13,366 nucleotides of DNA, taken from contig JAMDBA010000056.1 in the NCBI GenBank assembly GCA_023484365.1, forward strand, positions 1 to 13,366, given 5' to 3'. The notes beneath the pieces were generated by a model that searched no databases, was not told the origin of the DNA, and saw only the letters and a list, made by a program, of their open reading frames with translations. This document shows, piece after piece, positions 1 through 6,054 of the stretch; position 1 is the first letter of the stretch, and each line of letters opens with the position of its first letter. The stretch comes from Patescibacteria group bacterium (lineage in GTDB: Bacteria > Patescibacteria > Paceibacteria > UBA6257 > 2-01-FULL-56-20). A program made the position numbers and the translations under genes.

Positions 1-11
1 ATCATATCCCT

Positions 12-26
12 GAAGCGTAGCGCTTC
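12..26. repeat. short perfect hairpin GAAGCG-TAG-CGCTTC
   Basis: A 6-bp perfect inverted repeat with a 3-nt loop lies near the left window edge. It has no T-tract after it on either strand, so it is not a typical intrinsic terminator. It is one of two hairpins in the gene-free first 138 bases. It may be a dispersed palindrome or the tail of a structure that begins outside the window. Confidence 0.45.
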
Positions 27-80
27 GTTATAAATACTTACAATACCCTTGATATTATTTGTTTTATTATATTGTTGCAT

Positions 81-104
81 GACTTTTCGGTTTGCCGAAA
101 AGTC
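81..104. terminator. 10-bp perfect stem-loop 3' of the SCEGH-motif gene
   Basis: GACTTTTCGG (81-90) and CCGAAAAGTC (95-104) are exact reverse complements separated by the 4-nt loop TTTG. The stem sits 35 nt past the stop codon of the leftward gene ending at 139, the right place for a transcript end. No run of T follows it on the minus strand, so it could instead be an mRNA 3'-end stabilising hairpin or a dispersed palindromic repeat. The stem itself is certain; its function is inferred. Confidence 0.5.
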
Positions 105-138
105 TCATATGTATCTGAACTTGTGCATGGCAGATTTT

Positions 139-846
139 TCAGCTTTTTAAATATTTTTCCTTCAAAAACGAGCTGAATTCTTCCATTTCTTTTTGATGAT
201 TAAAAAGCCGTTTTGACAATTCCTGCTTTTGTTTCTCGCTGATATCTTTCGGCGCATTTTTGTAGTCCCTGCCACCGTTGTGAATCCTGAAATTTCCTTC
301 TCCTTCCTTGGTTATTTCAAGGCGATTGTCATTGCTCGCCTTCCTGTTTTTATAAAATTCATTCAAGAATCCTTCCGCTTTAGCCATTAATTTTTTATTT
401 TCTTCCCGCCAGTTTTTATATTCCTTCGTCTCGTCAGCTTTAGACCTCTCAATTTCCGCCTCAACCCATGCCATATGATTATCTCCGGTTTTTACGTCTT
501 CTAAAGGCACGCCGTATTTATTGGCGATTTTTTGATATATTTCTTTCTCGCCGGCGAATCTTTCCTCTGGCTCATCCGGGGCGCTGATTTCAATCCAAGG
601 AGCGCTTATGCCATGATTAATATGACCCTCGCAAGAAGCGGTAGTCGGAAGACCAAAAATATTAAGGGCAACCAAAGATTCTTTTATTTTATCGTCTATT
701 CCGTATCCCAAAGCATCGGCATAACCCTCAATTTCTTTACGCTTGCCCTCCCAGAGCAATTCTTTGGCTGATTTATTCTCCATCGTTCCTTCCGCTTTTT
801 TATTTTTCATCTGAGAATCGCTGGCCGGCAATTTAAATGATTCCAT
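139..846 (-). CDS. conserved hypothetical protein with SCEGH motif
   Basis: Soluble, highly charged protein of 235 residues with no signal peptide or membrane segment. The core, about residues 47-135, carries SCEGH at 71-75, then HGISAPWIEI (78-87), and an acidic/aromatic stretch around PEERF (93-97). The Cys, Glu and His in this motif could bind a metal or be catalytic, but I cannot name a function. I believe similar proteins with this motif recur in Parcubacteria, from memory only. The C-terminal third (about 135-235) is Lys/Glu-rich and probably a long helical or coiled-coil region. The stop is TGA. The true start may be Met22 (ATG at 783-781), because a purine-rich GGAAGGAA lies just upstream of it, whereas Met1 has no ribosome binding site. 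It is transcribed away from rsmA and shares no operon with the transport genes. Confidence 0.75.
   Translation of the reverse strand: MESFKLPASDSQMKNKKAEGTMENKSAKELLWEGKRKEIEGYADALGYGIDDKIKESLVALNIFGLPTTASCEGHINHGISAPWIEISAPDEPEERFAGEKEIYQKIANKYGVPLEDVKTGDNHMAWVEAEIERSKADETKEYKNWREENKKLMAKAEGFLNEFYKNRKASNDNRLEITKEGEGNFRIHNGGRDYKNAPKDISEKQKQELSKRLFNHQKEMEEFSSFLKEKYLKS
786..793 (-). promoter_or_regulatory. candidate Shine-Dalgarno supporting internal start at 783
   Basis: On the minus strand GGAAGGAA precedes ATG 783-781, with 4 nt between its central GG and the ATG. Almost no other gene in the window has a comparable purine-rich site, so this weighs in favour of Met22 as the real start of the SCEGH-motif protein. 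The spacing is somewhat short, and the match lies in a coding frame, so chance is possible. Confidence 0.4.
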
Positions 847-853
847 TAATTAA

Positions 854-880
854 ATAATAACTAAATTCAAAAATAATCAA
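854..880 (-). promoter_or_regulatory. weak candidate promoter for the SCEGH-motif gene
   Basis: On the minus strand TTGATT (880-875) is followed after 15 nt by TATTAT (859-854). The spacer is shorter than the ideal 17 nt. Transcription would begin near 847, leaving essentially no leader before ATG 846 but a leader of about 60 nt before ATG 783. The region is AT-rich, so such matches are easy to find by chance. Confidence 0.25.
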
Positions 881-921
881 AACGCTAATAATTTATAAAA
901 ACATCCCAATGTTCCGCATAA

Positions 922-930
922 TGTTATAAT
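922..930 (+). promoter_or_regulatory. extended -10 promoter for rsmA (TGTTATAAT)
   Basis: A perfect extended -10 element, TGTTATAAT, ends 35 nt before the rsmA start codon. There is no convincing -35 hexamer 17 nt upstream, which is acceptable for an extended -10 promoter. A transcript starting near 937 would have a leader of about 29 nt with no Shine-Dalgarno sequence. Confidence 0.5.
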
Positions 931-965
931 GTTTTTAAATGATTTTGTAGAACCTTATTAAACAA

Positions 966-1808
966 ATGAGAACTAAACTTGGTCAAAATTTCTTAATTAA
1001 TAAAAAAGCGCTGGAAACTATCGCGCGAGAACTTGAAATTAAAGACGACGAAACAATTATTGAGATCGGCCCCGGCCACGGAGAGCTAACGGAAGAAATT
1101 CTGGCGCGGAATAAAAAAATAACCAAACAAATTCAGCGAAAAGACGGAAGGGTAAATCTTATCGCAATTGAAAAAGACGCGACATTGGCGCAAGAATTAA
1201 GAAATAAGATTTATGATTTAGGAATAAAAAATGTTGAAATCGTTGAAGGCGACGCCTTAAAAGTTTTGCCATCATTAATCCGCAATCCGCAATCCGCAAT
1301 CAGCAATTTCAATTATAAAATAGCCGGCAATATTCCTTACTACATAACAGGTTATCTTTTGCGGATTTTAGGCGAGCTTGAAACTAAACCTTCGCTTGCG
1401 ATTTTAACCATCCAAAAAGAAGTCGCCGAAAGATTAGCCGCCAAACCGCCGAAAATGAATCTTCTGGCGGCCGCCACTCAATTTTGGAGCAAGCCGGAAA
1501 TCATCTCTTACTTGCCAAAAGAATATTTTAAGCCGGAGCCCGAAGTAGATAGCGCTGTCGTAAAATTCTTAATCCGTAATCCGCAACCCGCAATAAATCC
1601 TGAAGATTATTACCGATTTATTAAAATAATTTTTAAACAACCGAGAAAAACGATTTTAAATAATTTGTCAGCCGGCTTGAATCTGCCAAAAGAAGAGATA
1701 AGCAAAATTATAACCGGAGAAAAAATCCCGCCTGCCGACCGCCCCCAAAATTTAAACGTTGAGCAGATACTAAAACTATCGGAAAAGCTTGAATCAATTA
1801 TTATCTAA
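966..1808 (+). CDS. rsmA: 16S rRNA (adenine1518/1519-N6) dimethyltransferase RsmA/KsgA
   Basis: RsmA uses S-adenosylmethionine to dimethylate two adjacent adenines in the 3' terminal helix of 16S rRNA during small-subunit maturation. The family signatures are in order: LGQNFL (5-10), SAM-binding motif I EIGPGHGEL (33-41), acidic IEKD (68-71) for the ribose, GDAL (95-98), catalytic motif IV NIPY (122-125), and FKPEPEVDSAVV (188-199) followed by RKTILNNL. At 280 residues the length is normal. Two stretches are unlike the family: residues 104-113 and 202-210 both read LIRNPQ-, and each is encoded by 7-bp tandem repeats. Both fall in loops, so the enzyme is probably still active. The start ATG has no ribosome binding site but keeps the conserved N-terminus. 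The last 8 nt overlap the oppositely oriented small secreted protein gene. Confidence 0.96.
   Translation: MRTKLGQNFLINKKALETIARELEIKDDETIIEIGPGHGELTEEILARNKKITKQIQRKDGRVNLIAIEKDATLAQELRNKIYDLGIKNVEIVEGDALKVLPSLIRNPQSAISNFNYKIAGNIPYYITGYLLRILGELETKPSLAILTIQKEVAERLAAKPPKMNLLAAATQFWSKPEIISYLPKEYFKPEPEVDSAVVKFLIRNPQPAINPEDYYRFIKIIFKQPRKTILNNLSAGLNLPKEEISKIITGEKIPPADRPQNLNVEQILKLSEKLESIII
1276..1310 (+). repeat. heptad tandem repeat inside rsmA, tract 1 (NAATNNN x5)
   Basis: Five consecutive 7-bp units read TAATCCG, CAATCCG, CAATCCG, CAATCAG and CAATTTC. They encode rsmA residues about 104-115 (LIRNPQSAISNF), just before the catalytic NIPY motif. Because 7 is one more than a multiple of 3, repeats of AATCCGC give the same seven-residue cycle (I-R-N-P-Q-S-A) in every forward frame and contain no stop, so the tract is tolerated in coding DNA. 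The same period and NAAT core recur at 1570-1597 and around both S23 genes. Confidence 0.85.
1570..1597 (+). repeat. heptad tandem repeat inside rsmA, tract 2 (NAATNNN x4)
   Basis: Four 7-bp units read TAATCCG, TAATCCG, CAACCCG and CAATAAA; the third has one departure from NAAT. They encode rsmA residues about 202-210 (LIRNPQPAI), directly after the conserved VDSAVV motif. The orientation is the same as tract 1, about 290 bp upstream. Confidence 0.75.
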
Positions 1809-2148
1809 GCGAAGTGCCCATTAGACCCAAAACAGCGCTGTAAGGAACACCAGCAGTATGGACGAGAGGGCAAGTGCCTCCATAAGGATAATAAAAACCC
1901 ATAACAGCCACCCCGGGCAGCACCATATATTGCTCTCTAATTAATGTGCCATAGTCGGCAAACAAAACCAATAATTGGATAACCGGCTTGGGCTGACCAA
2001 CACTAATAACATATCCCAAATTACAAGCGGTTAGCGTCACTATTCTTCCTCCAAAAGGAGTACCGATCGCCGCCGACGTAAATTTTACGCCAACTATAAT
2101 ACCAGTTAAAATAATGATCGCTAAAATAATTAAACTTGCTTTCTTCAT
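1801..2148 (-). CDS. small secreted or membrane-anchored protein with GTPFGGRI motif
   Basis: A 115-residue protein beginning with a textbook signal sequence: MKK, a hydrophobic stretch at 5-21, and a likely cleavage after TSA (24-26). The mature part starts AIGTPFGGRI (27-36) and has two cysteines (42 and 93) that could form one disulfide. It otherwise alternates hydrophobic and Gly/Pro/Tyr-rich stretches, suggesting a small beta-rich domain. I recall short proteins with this FGGRI motif next to type IV secretion-like loci in Parcubacteria, but no function is known to me. It is divergent from the transport operon across a 45-bp promoter region, which fits co-regulation. Its final 8 nt overlap the end of rsmA on the other strand, leaving no room for a conventional terminator for either gene. 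No Shine-Dalgarno precedes the ATG. Confidence 0.8.
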   Translation of the reverse strand: MKKASLIILAIIILTGIIVGVKFTSAAIGTPFGGRIVTLTACNLGYVISVGQPKPVIQLLVLFADYGTLIREQYMVLPGVAVMGFYYPYGGTCPLVHTAGVPYSAVLGLMGTSLR

Positions 2149-2193
2149 CTATTTAATTTTATTATAATTAAATATATAATATAATAAAAGCTA
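2149..2193. promoter_or_regulatory. divergent AT-only promoter between small secreted protein and transport operon
   Basis: Only 3 of these 45 bases are G or C. Rightward -10 candidates TATAAT occur at 2163-2168 and 2175-2180, and a leftward TATAAT lies at 2166-2161 on the minus strand. Both transcripts would have very short leaders or none. The region therefore probably drives the giant secreted protein and its downstream operon to the right and the small secreted protein to the left. No -35 elements or operators are obvious. Confidence 0.5.
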
Positions 2194-5100
2194 ATGGAGG
2201 GGATAAATATTAAGAAACTTATAGCCTCATTTTTAGGCATTGCCGTAATAGCGACATTTTTAATTTTGATAATTCCTCAAATTATTCCCGCATTACCACA
2301 ATCGTCTAATTCCAATCTTACAATACTTAACCAACTGCCAAGCGCTTCATCTAGTTTGAATCAAGCTTTCGCAACGCAATCGTCGTCTACTTCGGACTTA
2401 TACAATCAAACATTAGCGTCAATTCAACAGGGATCAGACGAAAATCTAACTCAAGTTTTTGCCCAGCAGTTGGCTCAACAAATAATCCAGAACAATCCCG
2501 GCGGACCGGTTAATCTAAATAATAACTCCAGCGTGCTAATTCCAAGTTCCGACCAGATTATCAGCGAGTTTAATAATTATATTCAACAAAATAACGCCCT
2601 AGTTATCCCTCCGCCTTCTTATCAATATACAATAATTGACAGCCCAACCGCGAAACAAAACGGGGATTACCTAACCTCTATTAAAGACATATTAAACCAA
2701 ACTGTTTTAAGCGATGCTTTCAAAAATTACAGCAGCCAAACTATTACTACCGATAATTTTACCAACAATTTTTCTGCGCTTTCTTTAATTTTAGATCAAG
2801 CTATCCAGCAATTAGCTGTCGTTCCCGTCCCAAAACCCCTACTCTCAATTCACGAATCATTAATTAAATATCTTAGCGACCAAAAAGGAATATATAGCCA
2901 AGTTGCTAATTACCAAAACGATCCCGCTAGAGCGGCGATTGTCTTGCAGGCCGGCGATTTAATAAAAGATTTGATAACTAAAGATCAGGAAGGCGTTCAG
3001 GCAGAACTTTCTAAAATAAAATTTATTTCCCAAAAAGTTTCACTAATTACGCAAAAAAATAGTTTATCCGATCTAATAGATAGTGTTTTTGGTGTCAATC
3101 AAGCTCAAGCGGATTTCAGCTTAATGGGCGGCGCAGCTGGTGACGCGGGAATTTCATCCGAAGTAACCGCGGGAGCCTCCGCTGGACTCGCTAGCAATCT
3201 GGCTATAACCGTTCCAAACTCCATAATGGCAGACACGTCATTTACGGCCATCCAACAAACGGAACAAGCCACTAAAAATACCCTATGGAACACGTATATT
3301 GAACCTGTTTTAATGAACATTCTCCAAATAATCGTCCAAACGCTAATCCACCAATTGGTGGTCCAAACTATTAATTGGATCAATAGCGGCTATCATGGCC
3401 AACCTTTTTATATTCAAAACTGGCAAACATTCTTAACTAATGCCGCCGATCAAGCCGGAGGGGCAATAGCGGAACAACTAGACAGCGGAGCTTGTCAACC
3501 ATTTCAGGCAGCCCTTCAAATTAGTCAATTACCCGTTAACCCCGCTCTAACAACTAGTTGCACGCTTAGCAAGATAGTGGGTAATTTCCAGCAATTCGCC
3601 GATGATTTTTCAAATGGCGGCTGGTTGGCTTATGGCGCCTCGCTTGAACCTCAAAATAATTTCTTGGGCGCCTCGCTTTTGATTCAAGACCAAATTCAAA
3701 ACGCTAAAATCCAGGCGGCCGCCAATGCCGCCCAGGAAGCCGTGGCGGGGAAGGGATTTCAACCTTCAAAAATTTGCGTGGAGAGGCTAGATACATCGTA
3801 CGGATGGACCACGACCACTACTGTTAATGCCGATCAAATATCCCCTAATGATCCCAATTGTACTAAAACTCAGATAGTCACGCCCGGCGAAGCAATCGCT
3901 AATTTATCCGATAGAGCGTTAGGCAGCGATATTGACCAATGGGTTAATGCCAAAGATATTTCGGCGCTTGTCAATGCTTTCATAAATTCCGCTATTACTA
4001 ATTTAATTCAAGCCGGGACAAAGGGATTAAACGGAACTACTTTCAACTACACTCAACCAACTCCTTTATTCCAACAGTTGCAAATAGCTGTAACACAAAC
4101 AGGTTTGTTTGATATTGTAACATTAGATAAAGATCTCGCTCAAGTTACAAACTGGTTATCAGCGACAAAATTATCATTAGGACAAATCCAGCTTGTGCCA
4201 ACAGGCGTTAGTAATTTCTTTAGTAATCTTGATTCTGAGCTTACGAACTTAACTGCCCACACCATGGATTTAACTCCCACAGATTGCAAAAATGACATAG
4301 AAAACAATCAGTTAGCGCCATTATTAACCGCGCTAAAACAACAAAGTGCGCAAGCCATGGGCACGCCTGACTCAACTTATAATAAATTACAAATTCAAGG
4401 AATCGCTTTATCAAACTATCTAAACAGTTTAAGATTTTTTGATGATTATTATAAATATAATATTTCTACCTCAACCGAACCGCTCTCGCCCTTAATAAAC
4501 ACAATAAATGAACAACTTCAAATCATTTCAACTTCTTCTTCAACGAGTGATCCTTTAACGTTTCAGAAAAGAATATCTGAAGCAATCACGGCGTTGAATA
4601 ACTACTATTGGTCATATCCTAGTAGTACTATCGCTATACCATCAAGCACAAAACAAGACGATGGGCTTATCAGCGCAGAAAATGCTATAATTGCTAAAAT
4701 TAACTCTGATACTAACCTTAGTACCGATAGTCAAGCCATAGCGATAAGTCAAATTACTAGCGCTGCGCCGTTTATCCAAAATAATATTATTAATCCTCTT
4801 ATTGACGGCGCTAGTAATTCTACATCAACTGGACTTCAAAATATCGCGAATCAATTACTGCCTATTGCCTCTACACTTAATTTAGCAGGGAGCGCAAGTA
4901 CAACTTTAAATGACGTCTATAACCAACTTCAACCGATTCAAAACGATTTAACTTTAATTCCAAATAATCCACCCAGTATTTCTAACGTTAGTGATTATCA
5001 ATACGCCGATCAATATCAAACAATTACTAATGATATCGCTAGCACCACCCAAATAGAGACGAACTTAAACGATTATATAAACGGCTTATCTTCAGACCAG

Positions 5101-6051
5101 ATAAGCAAGTTCGGGCTTAGTAATCTCCAGCAATATTTGGCGAGCTCAACGTTAGCAGCTTCATCTACGCAGTATGAAGCTTACTACACCACTTTAAATG
5201 CGGCGTCTACCACAGAACAAGCCCAAACAGCCCTTGATCTTTATGGTGTAGTTGATAACGAAGTTAGCTCTGTGGCGCCGATGGTTAATACTGCTATATA
5301 CCAAATCCAAAATATTTCTAGTTTATCTGGATATCAAAACGTTCCTCAATTAGCTATGAACGCCAATAGTATTTTAAATCAACTTATCCAGTCTTTAACC
5401 TTTAATCAAGTTGTCCAGGCAATATTTGGCCAAGCCAATCAGTATTCCGATGCCGACACCCAGCTTTCTACAATAGCTAACTTAAATTGCGGATTAAAAC
5501 ATGAGAATCTAGAGAGCTCGGGGTCTTTCTTAAACCAAATCCACGAAACATGGAGTCCTCCTACCGCAACTTTTGGTCCATGGATAGATGTTCAAAGATT
5601 CCAATATATACCATTTATATGCCAATCTCTAGATTTTGCAAATTCTAATTGTCAAGTTAGTTCTGTTACAGGCGGCGCTAGAGGGGGAAGATATAGAATA
5701 GATTGCAAGATTAATACGATAGCGCGGGGAGCAGCAAATGTTCTTATTTATTATGCTCATCTCGGCGATCCATTAATGACCGATATTGTTCTTTCTAATT
5801 CTACATCATCTGTGACAAAATCCTTCCCAGGAGGATCTAGTATCTTTCCAGTAGAATACAACACGAGTGATTTTATCGAAAGTATGCCAACGTCTTCTAT
5901 GACTTTTGCTAATTTATATGAAAATTATACCGGTCCAGGCGAGTTTGACTCATTGGATTTTCGTTCGGTGGAAGACATTCTAAACAATTTATCTTCCTCG
6001 TTGTCTCAAACCACTGGCACAAACCTTCCTGATATTTCTTGCAAAAACTAA
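2194..6051 (+). CDS. giant N-anchored surface/secreted protein of type IV secretion-like locus
   Basis: A 1285-residue protein with one N-terminal membrane helix or uncleaved signal (about 9-33), followed by a Gln/Asn/Ser/Thr-rich exported region. The centre holds an amphipathic helix ending in NWINSGY (about 393-399), then cysteines 434, 456, 528 and 556 around GGW and TPGEAI motifs. From memory, the WINSG...Cys...TPG pattern is typical of large proteins in Parcubacteria transport loci. Residues about 690-1090 are low-complexity with many SSST and polar stretches. Six more cysteines (698, 1099, 1143, 1153, 1171, 1283) bring the total to ten, none before 434, which fits disulfides outside the membrane. 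It is first in the operon, 3 nt before the VirB6-like gene. Its start is odd: a GGAGGGG sequence overlaps codons 1-3, so translation might begin at the later ATT codon (2209) or be leaderless from ATG. Its exact role is unknown; a surface or envelope-spanning component is likely. Confidence 0.8.
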   Translation: MEGINIKKLIASFLGIAVIATFLILIIPQIIPALPQSSNSNLTILNQLPSASSSLNQAFATQSSSTSDLYNQTLASIQQGSDENLTQVFAQQLAQQIIQNNPGGPVNLNNNSSVLIPSSDQIISEFNNYIQQNNALVIPPPSYQYTIIDSPTAKQNGDYLTSIKDILNQTVLSDAFKNYSSQTITTDNFTNNFSALSLILDQAIQQLAVVPVPKPLLSIHESLIKYLSDQKGIYSQVANYQNDPARAAIVLQAGDLIKDLITKDQEGVQAELSKIKFISQKVSLITQKNSLSDLIDSVFGVNQAQADFSLMGGAAGDAGISSEVTAGASAGLASNLAITVPNSIMADTSFTAIQQTEQATKNTLWNTYIEPVLMNILQIIVQTLIHQLVVQTINWINSGYHGQPFYIQNWQTFLTNAADQAGGAIAEQLDSGACQPFQAALQISQLPVNPALTTSCTLSKIVGNFQQFADDFSNGGWLAYGASLEPQNNFLGASLLIQDQIQNAKIQAAANAAQEAVAGKGFQPSKICVERLDTSYGWTTTTTVNADQISPNDPNCTKTQIVTPGEAIANLSDRALGSDIDQWVNAKDISALVNAFINSAITNLIQAGTKGLNGTTFNYTQPTPLFQQLQIAVTQTGLFDIVTLDKDLAQVTNWLSATKLSLGQIQLVPTGVSNFFSNLDSELTNLTAHTMDLTPTDCKNDIENNQLAPLLTALKQQSAQAMGTPDSTYNKLQIQGIALSNYLNSLRFFDDYYKYNISTSTEPLSPLINTINEQLQIISTSSSTSDPLTFQKRISEAITALNNYYWSYPSSTIAIPSSTKQDDGLISAENAIIAKINSDTNLSTDSQAIAISQITSAAPFIQNNIINPLIDGASNSTSTGLQNIANQLLPIASTLNLAGSASTTLNDVYNQLQPIQNDLTLIPNNPPSISNVSDYQYADQYQTITNDIASTTQIETNLNDYINGLSSDQISKFGLSNLQQYLASSTLAASSTQYEAYYTTLNAASTTEQAQTALDLYGVVDNEVSSVAPMVNTAIYQIQNISSLSGYQNVPQLAMNANSILNQLIQSLTFNQVVQAIFGQANQYSDADTQLSTIANLNCGLKHENLESSGSFLNQIHETWSPPTATFGPWIDVQRFQYIPFICQSLDFANSNCQVSSVTGGARGGRYRIDCKINTIARGAANVLIYYAHLGDPLMTDIVLSNSTSSVTKSFPGGSSIFPVEYNTSDFIESMPTSSMTFANLYENYTGPGEFDSLDFRSVEDILNNLSSSLSQTTGTNLPDISCKN

Positions 6052-6054
6052 AAA

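Noticed and set aside
1..138. A gene or tRNA at the left edge
   Set aside because: No open frame or cloverleaf was found; only two short hairpins can be supported.
3634..3678. 12-bp direct repeat GGCGCCTCGCTT at 3634-3645 and 3667-3678 inside the giant protein gene
   Set aside because: Spacing is exactly 11 codons and both encode GASL; a single pair inside low-complexity coding sequence is best explained by codon use, with no other copy or element features.
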